Below are positions 1-8,614 of a stretch of DNA of 64,000 nucleotides, in pieces. The stretch is taken from the NCBI GenBank assembly GCA_038117265.1, contig JAYOFO010000005.1:1-64000 (forward strand), written 5' to 3'. The notes beneath the pieces are model-generated. The model ran no database searches. It saw only the letters and a list, made by a program, of their open reading frames with translations, and was not told the DNA's origin. A program made the translations under genes and the position numbers. This DNA is from JAYPUG01 sp038117265. GTDB lineage: Bacteria > Pseudomonadota > Alphaproteobacteria > UBA6615. The first letter of the stretch is position 1. Each line of letters opens with the position of its first letter.

Positions 1-1736
1 GTGCACAGGCCGCGGCGCACGTCGCGCACGACCAGCGCCGGGTCGCGGCGCAGCGGGTCGCCATAGCCGCCGCCGCCGGTGCACAGGCACAGCCAGGCGT
101 CGTCGGGCGTCAGCCAGCGCACGTCCTTGGCATCGGCCACGATGACGCGCGCGGCCCCGGCCTCCTCCAGGCTGGTGGGCACCCGGCCCTCGGCGAGCGC
201 GGCCTTCACGCCCGCGCCGTGCAGCACGATGTTGCGCTGGACCGATCCGGGGAGGCCGCCGGCCACGCCCTTGGTCTCCATGTGCGCGCAGCCGGTGGAG
301 AACAGCACCGCCTCCATGTCGCGGTCGGTGTTGTGCGGGACGAGCATGTATTCCAGCCCGACGCCGCCGCGATACTGGCCGGCGCCCGCCGTGTCCTCGC
401 GCTCGCGGCGATAGACATAGAGCATCGGGATCAGGCTCTCGATCCTCTCGACATTGGGAATGCCGTAGGCCGGCGCGATGTAGTTCCCGCAGGTGTCGAT
501 TCCGTCGGCAAACGAACGCGCCCCGCCGCCGCCGACCGAATCCGTGAACATGTTCACGAACGGCCGGCCGTTGGCATGCGCCCCGGCAATCACCGACATG
601 TTGACCCCGCCATAGCCGAGCCCGATCACCTCCTCGCGCAGGAGATCGTTGCCGCAGCCATACATCTTGGCGAACGCCTCCCAGACCAAATTGCCGGTCG
701 ACTGGCAGGCGTTGACCGTGGCCATGCTGGTGCCGGCGGGAAACAGCGCGTTGTTGATCGTGCCTTCCTCCGAGACGATGTCGATGCAGCGCATGACCGC
801 GCCGTGAGACCAGGGCAGGTCGTAGCAGAGCAGCGGGAAGGCGGCCTGCAGGATGCCGCCGACCAGGCCCGACCAGGCGCAGTTGACGGTGCCCGGGGCC
901 TGCGGATCGGTGCCCGTGAAGTCGAAGGTGAGGTGGTCGCCGTCCTTGGTGAGGGCCAGCCTCAGCCGGTAGAGCCGGTTGGCCAGCCCGTCATGGTCGA
1001 GGAAGGCGTTGGCGTACCAGGTGCCGTCGGGCAGTTCGGCGATGCGCGCGCGGATCGAGCGCTCGACATAGTCGAGGATCTGCTGTTGCACGGCCAGGAA
1101 GGTGTCCTTGCCATACTCCTCAATGATCTCGCGCAACCGCTCGCCGGTCATGTTCTGGGCCGCGATCTTGGCGCGCAGGTTGAGCGCGTTCATCTCCGGC
1201 GTGCGCGAGTTGCGCAGGAAGGTGACCTCGACGTCGTGGCGAACCCGGCCGCCCTCGACGATCTTGACCGGCGGGGTCAGCGGCACCTCCTGATAGGCGT
1301 CGCGCGCACCGACGCACCAGCTGCCCGGCCGCGAGCCGCCCATGTCGAGCTCGTGGACGACGACGCCGGTCCAGGCCACCCGTTCGCCCTTGTAGAACAC
1401 CGGCATGACCACGGCCGCGTCCATCGCGTGCAGCGCGCCGAACCAGGGATCGCTGGTCATGAAGGCGTCGCCGTCGTTGATGTCGTCGCCGAACACCTCG
1501 ATCACCTTCTGGACGACGATGTCGAGCGCCGACGCCTGGCGCACCACGAACACGCCGGCATACAGGCCCTGTCCGTCCGGGGTGAGGATGGCGACGTTGA
1601 AGTCGCCGGATTCGTAGACCGACGGCGCGCCCGAGATGCGGCCGACCATCAGTGCCATCTCGTCGTTCAGCTCCCACAGCCGGTGGCGGAGCACCTCGAA
1701 GGTGACGACGTCGACTTCTGCCTGCTGCACGGTCAT
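1..1736 (-). CDS. hyuB: Hydantoinase B / oxoprolinase family protein (HyuB), 3' end off window
   Basis: Beta-type subunit of an ATP-dependent N-methylhydantoinase / 5-oxoprolinase-like enzyme that opens cyclic amides in the cytoplasm; it normally works with HyuA. The translation opens MTVQQAEVDVVTFEVLRHRL and carries family blocks such as TSDPWFGALH and the glycine-rich C-terminal motif GGGGYGDPL close to the window edge, so only a short tail is missing (about 578 codons are present). The ATG overlaps the TGA of the upstream hyuA by 4 bp (ATGA), which implies translational coupling. The family call is firm. The substrate (hydantoin, oxoproline, acetone-like or other) cannot be read from sequence. 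Confidence 0.9.
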   Translation of the reverse strand, partial: MTVQQAEVDVVTFEVLRHRLWELNDEMALMVGRISGAPSVYESGDFNVAILTPDGQGLYAGVFVVRQASALDIVVQKVIEVFGDDINDGDAFMTSDPWFGALHAMDAAVVMPVFYKGERVAWTGVVVHELDMGGSRPGSWCVGARDAYQEVPLTPPVKIVEGGRVRHDVEVTFLRNSRTPEMNALNLRAKIAAQNMTGERLREIIEEYGKDTFLAVQQQILDYVERSIRARIAELPDGTWYANAFLDHDGLANRLYRLRLALTKDGDHLTFDFTGTDPQAPGTVNCAWSGLVGGILQAAFPLLCYDLPWSHGAVMRCIDIVSEEGTINNALFPAGTSMATVNACQSTGNLVWEAFAKMYGCGNDLLREEVIGLGYGGVNMSVIAGAHANGRPFVNMFTDSVGGGGARSFADGIDTCGNYIAPAYGIPNVERIESLIPMLYVYRREREDTAGAGQYRGGVGLEYMLVPHNTDRDMEAVLFSTGCAHMETKGVAGGLPGSVQRNIVLHGAGVKAALAEGRVPTSLEEAGAARVIVADAKDVRWLTPDDAWLCLCTGGGGYGDPLRRDPALVVRDVRRGLC

Positions 1737-3853
1737 GCCCTGTCCTCCGTCTGGCGCAAGGTCAATCCGCCATAGCGGTCCACATCGATGCTGGACTCGG
1801 GCGGCACGACGACCGTGTCGCCGAAGCGCTGGACGATCGCCGGGCCGTCGATCGTCTGGCCGGGATGCAGCGCGCTGCCCTCGTAGATGTCCGTCGCCAC
1901 GAATCCCTTCGCCGACGGGAAGTAGACGTCGCGCGTGCCGCCGGCGCGGGCCGCCTCGCCCTCGGCGGCGGTGGCGAGCTCGGGACGGTCCAGCGCCACG
2001 GTGCCGATGACCCGGAAATTGACCATCTCCATGCCGGCCTCGGGGTAGGCGCTGTTCTTGCCATAGGTCTGCTCGTACTTCGCGATGAAGGCCGCGCTGG
2101 CCGCCGCGACGTCGTCGGCGACGAGCGGTGTGTCGGGCAGATCGATCTCGAGCTGGTGGACCTGCAGCCGGAAGCGCATCTCGACGGCGCGCCGCAGGGT
2201 CACGCGGTCGGCCGCGACGCCCTCTTCCGCGAAGCGCGCGACCACCCGCTCGCCGAGCGAATCGAGAACGCCGTTCACGGCATCCAGGGTCGGGCCATCG
2301 AGGGGCGGCTGGACGATGAAGGTGCGCTCCTCGGGAAAGACCAGGTCCGTCGTCAGCATGCCGAGCGCGGAGAACATGCCGGAGTCGGCCGGCACATAGG
2401 CCGTCCGGGCACCGATCTGTCGTGCGAGGAAGGGCGCGAAGACCGGGCCGGCGCCGCCATAGGCGAACACGGCGAAACCGCGCGGGTCGAGGCCGCGCTC
2501 GACCGTCACCTTGCGCATCAGATCGGCCATCTGGGCGCTCGAGATTTCCGAGATGCCGGCCGCAAGGTCGACGACGCTCATGCCGAGCGGTTCGGCGACG
2601 GTGGCGAGCGCGGCCTCGGCGGCCGCCTTGTCGAGGGTGACGGTGCCGCCCAGCGGATGGCCCGGATCGAGGTAGCCCAGAACCACATGGGCATCGGTGA
2701 CCGTCGGCCGGGTGCCGCCGCGGCCGTAGCAGGCGGGCCCCGGGTCGGCGCCCGCGCTGTGCGGACCGACGCGCAGGGTGCCGCCCGCATCCAGCCAGGC
2801 GATCGAGCCGCCGCCCGCGCCGATCGACTTCACGTAGATCTTGGGCGTCAGGTAGGCGTAACGGTCGATCACCGGCTGCGGGTCCATCTGCACCCGCTTG
2901 CGGAAGACGAGGCCGACATCGAAGGTGGTGCCGCCGACATCGGCGCACACGATGTCCTGTTCGCCCATCAGTTCGGTGAAGAACAGGCCGCCCAGCACAC
3001 CGCCGGCGGGACCGGAATCGACCGTCAGCAGCGGGCGGTTGCGCACCGCATCCAGGGTGCTCAAGCCGCCATGGGTCTGCATGACCAGCAGCGAGCAGGC
3101 CATGCCGCCCTGCTTGAGGCGCTGTTCGAGGCGGAACAGGTAATCGCCGACGGTCGGGCCGATGTAGGAGTTGAACACCGTCGAGACGCTGCGCTCGTAC
3201 TCGCCGATCAGCGGCGCGACCTCGCTCGACAGCGACAGGTAGAGGTCGGGGTGGCGTTCGCGCACCAGGGCGCCGATCTTCTGTTCGTGCTCCGGGTTGA
3301 CGAAGGACCAGAGCAGGCAGACGGCGAGCGCCTCGATCCCGTCGGCGACGAGTTCGTCGACCGCGGCCATGACCTCGTCCAGGTCGACCGGCACGATGAT
3401 GTCGCCGCGCGCGTCGATGCGCTCTGACACGGCGCGGATGTCTTCCGGCGCGACGATCGGCGGGTTCGCCTTGAACAGGTGGGTGAGGTGGGTCTTCTCG
3501 CGCTCCGACAGCCCCATGATCTTCTGCTTCACCCGGCCTATGGTGATGGTCTGCTCGTGTCCGCGCGTCATCAGCAGGCCGGTCCGCGCGCCACGGCGCT
3601 GGGCGAGGGCGTTGGTGCCCACCGTGGTGCCGTGCACGAACGTCGCGGTGCGGGCCAGCAGCTCCGACAGCGGGGCACCCAGCGCGGCGGCCGCCTGTTC
3701 CAGCCCGTCGATCACGCCCTGCGCGGGGTCGTCGGGCGTCGTCAGCGCCTTGGTCGTCAGCCGCGCGCCGGACTCGCCGAGGATGACGCAGTCGGTGAAG
3801 GTGCCGCCGATGTCGACACCGATGCGCAGCGTTTCGTTCCGGTCTTGAAGCAT
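1733..3853 (-). CDS. hyuA: Hydantoinase A / oxoprolinase family protein (HyuA)
   Basis: ATP-binding subunit of the HyuAB cyclic-amide hydrolase; 706 aa, the usual length. The N-terminus has the ASKHA-type phosphate loop GVDIGGTFTDC (about residues 12-22), and a second actin-like block DVGGTTFDVGLV with the following SIGAGGGSIAW segment lies near residues 310-360. It is followed by a 4-bp overlap with hyuB, so the two form an operon transcribed leftward, divergent from a TRAP transporter 257 bp away. That arrangement suggests uptake and ring opening of the same carboxylated substrate, but this is inference. Substrate unknown; a second hyuAB pair lies at 18199-22046. Confidence 0.92.
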   Translation of the reverse strand: MLQDRNETLRIGVDIGGTFTDCVILGESGARLTTKALTTPDDPAQGVIDGLEQAAAALGAPLSELLARTATFVHGTTVGTNALAQRRGARTGLLMTRGHEQTITIGRVKQKIMGLSEREKTHLTHLFKANPPIVAPEDIRAVSERIDARGDIIVPVDLDEVMAAVDELVADGIEALAVCLLWSFVNPEHEQKIGALVRERHPDLYLSLSSEVAPLIGEYERSVSTVFNSYIGPTVGDYLFRLEQRLKQGGMACSLLVMQTHGGLSTLDAVRNRPLLTVDSGPAGGVLGGLFFTELMGEQDIVCADVGGTTFDVGLVFRKRVQMDPQPVIDRYAYLTPKIYVKSIGAGGGSIAWLDAGGTLRVGPHSAGADPGPACYGRGGTRPTVTDAHVVLGYLDPGHPLGGTVTLDKAAAEAALATVAEPLGMSVVDLAAGISEISSAQMADLMRKVTVERGLDPRGFAVFAYGGAGPVFAPFLARQIGARTAYVPADSGMFSALGMLTTDLVFPEERTFIVQPPLDGPTLDAVNGVLDSLGERVVARFAEEGVAADRVTLRRAVEMRFRLQVHQLEIDLPDTPLVADDVAAASAAFIAKYEQTYGKNSAYPEAGMEMVNFRVIGTVALDRPELATAAEGEAARAGGTRDVYFPSAKGFVATDIYEGSALHPGQTIDGPAIVQRFGDTVVVPPESSIDVDRYGGLTLRQTEDRA

Positions 3854-4030
3854 CGTGTTTGTTCTTGTCGTTCGAAAGTCTCGGGAGGCTTAGGTTCGCG
3901 GCGCGGTCGCCGAAGTCAAACGCCAACTCCGCAACGCCTCGTGACGGCCGTGCATCACTGTTATGCGGCGGTTTGGTTGACGGTGTGGATACACGAGCGC
4001 AAGATATCCGTGAAATAAATTTGCGTACAT

Positions 4031-4044
4031 TTCACATATGTGAA
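4031..4044. promoter_or_regulatory. 14-bp perfect palindrome in the hyuA/dctP divergent promoter region
   Basis: TTCACATATGTGAA is a perfect dyad in the 257-bp region between the divergent hyuA and dctP genes, in a locally AT-rich stretch about 70 bp upstream of the dctP start. Its position fits an operator for a dimeric regulator controlling either or both operons. No regulator gene is adjacent, so the binding protein is unknown. Confidence 0.4.
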
Positions 4045-4110
4045 GAAAAACGCATGTATGCCGGGTGCACAGCACGCGGTTGGTGAAACAGGGAAACGGA
4101 GGAAACCCCA

Positions 4111-5202
4111 ATGGCGTTGAAGAACAAGTCGAAACCCGCATCATTCGCGATTGCGGCGGCCGTGGCCGCGACCGTCGCGACGATGACGCCCGCGGCGGCG
4201 CAGGAGAGCGTCAGCCTCACCGCGATTTCCGGCTATCCGCCGGTCGCATCCTGGGTGAAGGCGTTCGTCGAGGTCTACATCCCGGCCGTCAACGCCGAAC
4301 TCGCCAAGACCAACAACTTCAAGATCGACTGGAACCAGGGCTTCAGCGGCCAGATCGTGAAGCCGCGCGGCGAGCTCGAGGGCATCGAGACGGGCCTCGG
4401 CGACCTCGGCACCGTCGTCACGGCGTTCCATCCCGACAAGCTGCCGTTCTACAAGCTGTCCTTCGTGACGCCGTTCGTGACGAACGATCTCGGCCTCGTG
4501 GTGAAGGCGCATGACCAGCTCGAGGGGCAGTTCGAGGCGTGGCGCAAGCAGTGGGACAACTTCAACCAGGTCAACCTGGTCAACACCGGCGCCGTCGACA
4601 ACTACATGGTGCTGTCGTCGAGCAAGCTCTCGAACCTGGATGATTTCAAGGGCAAGAAACTCGGTGCCGCCGGCTCGAACCTGCCGTGGGTCACGGCGCT
4701 CGGCGCGGCCGGCGTCCAGACCAACCTCGCGGACGCCTACAACAGCCTCAACACGAAGATCTACGAAGGTGGCATCTTCTGGGCCGAGGCAGCCGGCAAC
4801 TTCAAGCTCTGCGAGCCGGCACCCTTCTTCCTCGACGCCCAGCTCGGTGCCGTGCAGTCGCACAACATCTCGGTGAACCGGGATGTTTGGGACGCGCTGC
4901 CCGACGAGGTGAAGAACGCGCTCAAGGCCGGAACCAAGGCGCACCAGCAGGCCGCGACCGACTTCGTGGTCAACGGCGCGTCGAAGGGCATCGAGCGCTG
5001 CAAGAAGGAGTTCGGCTCCGAGGTGACGACGCTTTCGACCGACGACCGCAACAAGTGGGCGGCGGCGCTCGACAATGCGGCGAAATCCTGGGCCGAGGAC
5101 CTCGAGAAGCAGCGCCAGCCGGGCAAGGCCGTGCTGTCCGCTTACATGGACATCATGCGGGCGGCCAACCAGCCGATCGCGCGTCATTGGGACCGCGAAT
5201 AA
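4111..5202 (+). CDS. dctP: TRAP transporter substrate-binding protein, DctP family (first copy)
   Basis: Periplasmic solute receptor of a tripartite ATP-independent (TRAP) transporter for an organic acid. 363 aa with a Sec signal peptide (charged start MALKNKSK, hydrophobic Ala/Val run, cleavage near AAAQ-ES at about residue 31). Characteristic DctP-type blocks are GQIVKPRGELEGIETGLGD and VQTNLADAYNSL. The start is set by the GGAGG ribosome site nine bases upstream of the ATG. A close paralogue follows 159 bp downstream, and the permease genes dctQ and dctM come after that. Ligand not predictable; the hyuAB neighbour suggests a carboxylated amide or related acid. Confidence 0.9.
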   Translation: MALKNKSKPASFAIAAAVAATVATMTPAAAQESVSLTAISGYPPVASWVKAFVEVYIPAVNAELAKTNNFKIDWNQGFSGQIVKPRGELEGIETGLGDLGTVVTAFHPDKLPFYKLSFVTPFVTNDLGLVVKAHDQLEGQFEAWRKQWDNFNQVNLVNTGAVDNYMVLSSSKLSNLDDFKGKKLGAAGSNLPWVTALGAAGVQTNLADAYNSLNTKIYEGGIFWAEAAGNFKLCEPAPFFLDAQLGAVQSHNISVNRDVWDALPDEVKNALKAGTKAHQQAATDFVVNGASKGIERCKKEFGSEVTTLSTDDRNKWAAALDNAAKSWAEDLEKQRQPGKAVLSAYMDIMRAANQPIARHWDRE

Positions 5203-5221
5203 TCGGCCAGAACTGCGCATG

Positions 5222-5247
5222 GGGACCGGGCGAAACCGCCCGGTCCC
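5222..5247 (+). terminator. GC-rich hairpin after dctP copy 1
   Basis: GGGACCGGGCG pairs with CGCCCGGTCCC around an AAAC loop (11-bp perfect stem) 20 bp after the dctP stop. There is no run of T after it, so it is more likely an mRNA-stabilising or attenuating hairpin, as often found behind highly expressed binding-protein genes, than a full terminator. Confidence 0.55.
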
Positions 5248-5361
5248 GTCCTGCAGACCCGATCACGAATGCTCGATGAAACGGGCACCTGCGTTGTTGG
5301 GAGACGACGCGTGAACTAAAAGTGTCTGCGGAGAGAAAAAAAACCTAACAGGGGGGGAACT

Positions 5362-6453
5362 TTGTCCAGAAAAATATCGAAGTCGACGGCGCTCGCCATT
5401 GCGGCAGCTGCGACGGTGACGGTGGCGGTGTCGACGCCGGCCGTCGCGCAGGAAACCATCAACCTCACGGCGATTTCCGGCTATCCGCCGCCGGCGACCT
5501 GGATCGGCTCGATGGTCGATGCCTACATGCCGGCGGTCGACGCGATCCTTGCCAAGACCGGCAACTACAAGATTGAGTGGAACAAGGGCATCAGCGGACA
5601 GATCGTGAAGCCGCGCGGCGAACTCGAGGGGATCGAGACGGGCGTCGGCGACCTCGGCGTCGTCGTGACGGCCTTCCATGCCGACAAGGTTCCGCTCTAC
5701 GACGTGTCGTTCAAGACGCCGTTCTCGTCGCAGGACATCGCGCTGATCAGCAAGATCACGCAGAAGATGGTCGACACCTTCCCGCAGTACAACGAGACCT
5801 GGCTGAACGAGTTCAACCAGGTGCCGATGGCACCGACAGGTGCGGTCGACAACTACATGCTGTGGTCGGCTAAGAAGATCACCGGCCTCGACCAGGTCAA
5901 GGGTCTGAAGGTCGGCGCGGCCGGCCCGAACCTGCCCTGGGTCCTCGCGATCGGCGCGGCGGGCGTGCAGACCAACCTGGCCGACGCCTACAACAGCCTG
6001 AGCACCGGCATCTACGAGGCCATGATCGTCTGGCGCCAGGGTGCCGGCGCGTTCAAGCTCTGCGAGCCGGCGCCGTTCGCGTTCGATGCGGGCCTTGGCG
6101 GCGTCAACGGCTTCTCGCTGAACTTCAACCGTGACGTCTGGGACAGCCTGCCTGGAGAGGTCAAGAGCGCCATGCAGGCAGCCGCACCGGCGTGGGTGAA
6201 TGAGAACGTCAAGCGCGTCAATGATGGCGCCACATCGGGCCTGGCACGGTGCCAGAAGGAGTTCGGCACCGAGCTGACCACGGCCAGCACCGAGCAGCGC
6301 AACGCCTGGGCGATGGCGCTGCCGCCACTGGGCAAGCAGTGGGCCGAGGAACGCAACAAGGCCGGACAGCCCGGGACGGAGATTCTCAAGTCCTGGATGG
6401 ACGAGATGCGTGCGGCGAACCAGCCGATAGCACGTCATTGGGACCGCGACTAG
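5362..6453 (+). CDS. dctP: TRAP transporter substrate-binding protein, DctP family (second copy)
   Basis: Second periplasmic receptor of the same TRAP system, 363 aa, the same length as copy 1 and alike over the whole chain (shared NLTAISGYPP-type start, GQIVKPRGELEGIET block, identical tail QPIARHWDR). A signal peptide ends near VAQ-ET (residue 30). The start is TTG at 5362 behind a GGGGGGGAAC ribosome site; no ATG fits. The ligand pocket region differs between copies (WRQGAGAFKLC versus WAEAAGNFKLC share the CEPAPF context but not the flanks), so the two may widen specificity while using one permease. Tandem duplication is inferred from adjacency and similarity. Confidence 0.9.
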   Translation: MSRKISKSTALAIAAAATVTVAVSTPAVAQETINLTAISGYPPPATWIGSMVDAYMPAVDAILAKTGNYKIEWNKGISGQIVKPRGELEGIETGVGDLGVVVTAFHADKVPLYDVSFKTPFSSQDIALISKITQKMVDTFPQYNETWLNEFNQVPMAPTGAVDNYMLWSAKKITGLDQVKGLKVGAAGPNLPWVLAIGAAGVQTNLADAYNSLSTGIYEAMIVWRQGAGAFKLCEPAPFAFDAGLGGVNGFSLNFNRDVWDSLPGEVKSAMQAAAPAWVNENVKRVNDGATSGLARCQKEFGTELTTASTEQRNAWAMALPPLGKQWAEERNKAGQPGTEILKSWMDEMRAANQPIARHWDRD

Positions 6454-6499
6454 CAGCCGGACGGGCCCAGTTCGTGTGTATCCGTTAACAAACCAGGGA

Positions 6500-6525
6500 G
6501 GGGAGCCGGCGCAAGCCGACTCCCC
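6500..6525 (+). terminator. Hairpin between dctP copy 2 and dctQ
   Basis: GGGGAG/CTCCCC and CGGC/GCCG pair around a GCAA tetraloop with one C-A mismatch, ending 8 bp before the TTG start of dctQ. There is no T run. The hairpin also absorbs the only good purine-rich ribosome site before dctQ, so it could lower permease synthesis relative to the binding proteins. That role is inference. Confidence 0.5.
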
Positions 6526-6533
6526 GAACTCGA

Positions 6534-7124
6534 TTGAGCGCAATAATCGCATTACTTGATCTTCTGCGGCGTGGCTTCGACTGGGTCGTTCTGGTCAGCA
6601 ACGCCATGGCCTCGGGATGGATCTTCGTCCTGATGCTCCTCGTGACCCTCGACATCGTCCTGCGGTTCGTCTTCAACGCGCCGCTGAGCGGCGTAACCGA
6701 GATCGTCGAGATTTCGATCGTGACGATCCTCTACCTGCAGTTGGCGCACACGTTGAAGGTGGGCCGGGTCACGCGCTCGGACGCGCTCTACGGGCGAATC
6801 CTGATGAAATGGCCCTGGGTCGGGAACATCATGGGGATCGTCTTCCACGCCGCCGGCGTGGGCCTGATGATCGCGATCATCATCGGCGGATGGCCGAAAT
6901 GGCTGCAGGCCTATCACGGCGGTCACTTCGTGGGTAACACCGGCGTCTTTACCTTCCCCGAATGGCCCCAGCGTTTCGTGCTGGTGATCGGCTGCGGCAT
7001 GCTCGCCATCCAGTTCTTCCTTTCCATCGTCGACAACATTCGCGGGCTCATGGGCAAACCGCCGCTGGAGCACGAGGAGGCGGTCGATGTCGAAGTGGCC
7101 GCGGTCGAGGAGTCGCAGCGATGA
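6534..7124 (+). CDS. dctQ: TRAP transporter small permease, DctQ family
   Basis: Small integral-membrane subunit of the TRAP transporter; 196 aa with four predicted hydrophobic segments (about residues 22-42, 55-75, 98-118 and 145-165). The family-like start FDWVVLVSNAMASGWIF and the VTLDIVLRFVFNAPLSG segment support DctQ. I use TTG at 6534 because the conserved N-terminal helix begins before the first ATG (6606); the ribosome site is weak and lies behind a hairpin. The C-terminus is acidic and cytoplasmic. Its TGA overlaps the dctM ATG (ATGA). Confidence 0.85.
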   Translation: MSAIIALLDLLRRGFDWVVLVSNAMASGWIFVLMLLVTLDIVLRFVFNAPLSGVTEIVEISIVTILYLQLAHTLKVGRVTRSDALYGRILMKWPWVGNIMGIVFHAAGVGLMIAIIIGGWPKWLQAYHGGHFVGNTGVFTFPEWPQRFVLVIGCGMLAIQFFLSIVDNIRGLMGKPPLEHEEAVDVEVAAVEESQR

Positions 7125-8458
7125 CCGGCTTCGAAATCGGCGTCATTTCCATCATCGCGATGCTGCTGCTGATCTATGTCGGCATGCATGTTCCCGTCGT
7201 CCTCGCCCTGATTTCGTTCGTCGGGGTGTGGATCATCAAGGGCAATATCAAGATCGCGATCAGCCTGCTCTGGATATCGGCGGCCAAGACCGTCTCGGAC
7301 TTCCTGTTCGGCGTGATTCCCCTCTTCGTCCTGATGGGGTTGCTCGTCAGCGCTGCCGGGATGGGACGAGACACTTACGACATCGCCCAGAATGCCCTGC
7401 GACGGGTGCGCGGCGGCCTGGGCATGGCGACGGTGGTCGCTAATGCGATATTCGCCGCGATCACCGGCGTGTCGATCGCCTCGGCGACCGTTTTCACGCG
7501 CATCTCGGTGCCCGAGATGCTGCGCTACGGCTACAACGGCCGGTTTGCGGTCGGTACGGTTGCGGGTTCCTCGGTGCTCGGCATGCTGATCCCGCCGTCG
7601 ATCCTGTTGATCATCTTCGCGCTGATCGCCGAAGAATCGGTTGGCGACCTGTTCATCGCCGGCATCGGCCCGGGCATCCTGCTGACGCTCGCCTTTTGTG
7701 GCCTGATCGCCATCATGGCCTACGGTTTCCCGAGCCTGGTGGCCCAGCCCGGCGCGCTGGATGCGCACATGGACCAGAAGAAGATGCCGCGTGGAGAACT
7801 GTGGCGTAAGACATATCCGATCGTGATCCTGATTCTCGTCGTGCTCGGCGGCATCTACGCCGGCCTGTATACGCCGACGGAAGCAGGTGCGGCCGGCGCG
7901 TTCGTCGCCTTCCTGTTCGCGGTGGCGCGCCGACAGCTCACCTTCCGCAAACTTTGGGACATCCTGGTCGAGACGGGTCATATCACCGCGACCCTGCTGT
8001 TCCTGATCATTGCGGCGAGCATGTACAGCCGTATGCTGGGGATTTCCGGTCTGCCCACGGAGCTCGGAAAGGTCATCGGCGACGCGCAACTGAGCCTGAC
8101 GGAACTGCTGGTCCTCTATGTGGTCATCCTGATCATCCTCGGCACGATCATCGATTCCGTGTCGATCATGCTGATCGCGGTGCCGCTTTATCTGGTCGTC
8201 CTGGCACCGTTCAACGTCGATCTCGTCTGGTTCGGCGTCGTTACGGTCATCGCGGTCGAGATCGGCCTCCTGACGCCGCCGCTCGGCCTGGCGGTCTACG
8301 TCATCAAATCGACCCTGGTGCAGAAGGACATCTCGCTGGCGGACATCTTCATCGGCGCGGCGCCGTTCGCGCTGACGATGCTGTTTGTGCTGATCCTGGT
8401 GATGATCTTCCCGGAAATCCCGCTGGCGCTCGTCGATCTCAAGCGATCGCTGAACTGA
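7121..8458 (+). CDS. dctM: TRAP transporter large permease, DctM family
   Basis: Large ion-coupled permease of the TRAP system; 445 aa and very hydrophobic, with about a dozen membrane segments, the typical DctM length. Recognisable family blocks are GVIPLFVLMGLLVSAAGMG and GTVAGSSVLGMLIPPSILL. Start chosen at the ATG overlapping the dctQ stop. It is the last gene of the four-gene operon dctP-dctP-dctQ-dctM, which ends at a strong hairpin terminator 25 bp downstream. It should import the ligand captured by either receptor using a sodium or proton gradient (family knowledge). Confidence 0.92.
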   Translation: MTGFEIGVISIIAMLLLIYVGMHVPVVLALISFVGVWIIKGNIKIAISLLWISAAKTVSDFLFGVIPLFVLMGLLVSAAGMGRDTYDIAQNALRRVRGGLGMATVVANAIFAAITGVSIASATVFTRISVPEMLRYGYNGRFAVGTVAGSSVLGMLIPPSILLIIFALIAEESVGDLFIAGIGPGILLTLAFCGLIAIMAYGFPSLVAQPGALDAHMDQKKMPRGELWRKTYPIVILILVVLGGIYAGLYTPTEAGAAGAFVAFLFAVARRQLTFRKLWDILVETGHITATLLFLIIAASMYSRMLGISGLPTELGKVIGDAQLSLTELLVLYVVILIILGTIIDSVSIMLIAVPLYLVVLAPFNVDLVWFGVVTVIAVEIGLLTPPLGLAVYVIKSTLVQKDISLADIFIGAAPFALTMLFVLILVMIFPEIPLALVDLKRSLN

Positions 8459-8482
8459 CATCGGGCACAAAACTGCAATCGA

Positions 8483-8512
8483 GGGGCGGTGACCAGGTCA
8501 CCGCCCCTTTCT
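8483..8512 (+). terminator. Rho-independent terminator after the TRAP operon
   Basis: A 12-bp inverted repeat, GGGGCGGTGACC / GGTCACCGCCCC, is followed directly by TTTCTCGTTT. This is a classic intrinsic terminator ending the dctPPQM operon and separating it from the amidohydrolase gene at 8615. Confidence 0.85.
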
Positions 8513-8614
8513 CGTTTGCGCCGCCCCATGACGGGCCGCCAACAGCGGTGATAGACTTGTTGTAAACCGGCCCGCGACCGGCACACGAACAAGCAAGCAC
8601 AGGGGATTGCGCCC

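Noticed and set aside
219..3427. Long plus-strand frames opposite hyuA and hyuB
   Set aside because: They mirror GC-rich coding on the minus strand, carry no recognisable motif and lack ribosome sites.
6242..6254. Palindrome TGGCACGGTGCCA inside dctP copy 2
   Set aside because: Lies within conserved coding sequence and is explained by codon choice.
6923..8470. Long minus-strand open frame (about 515 codons) opposite dctQ/dctM
   Set aside because: Composition is His/Arg/Asp/Gln-rich, as expected from the complement of a hydrophobic membrane gene. It has no family pattern, and the plus-strand DctM is certain.
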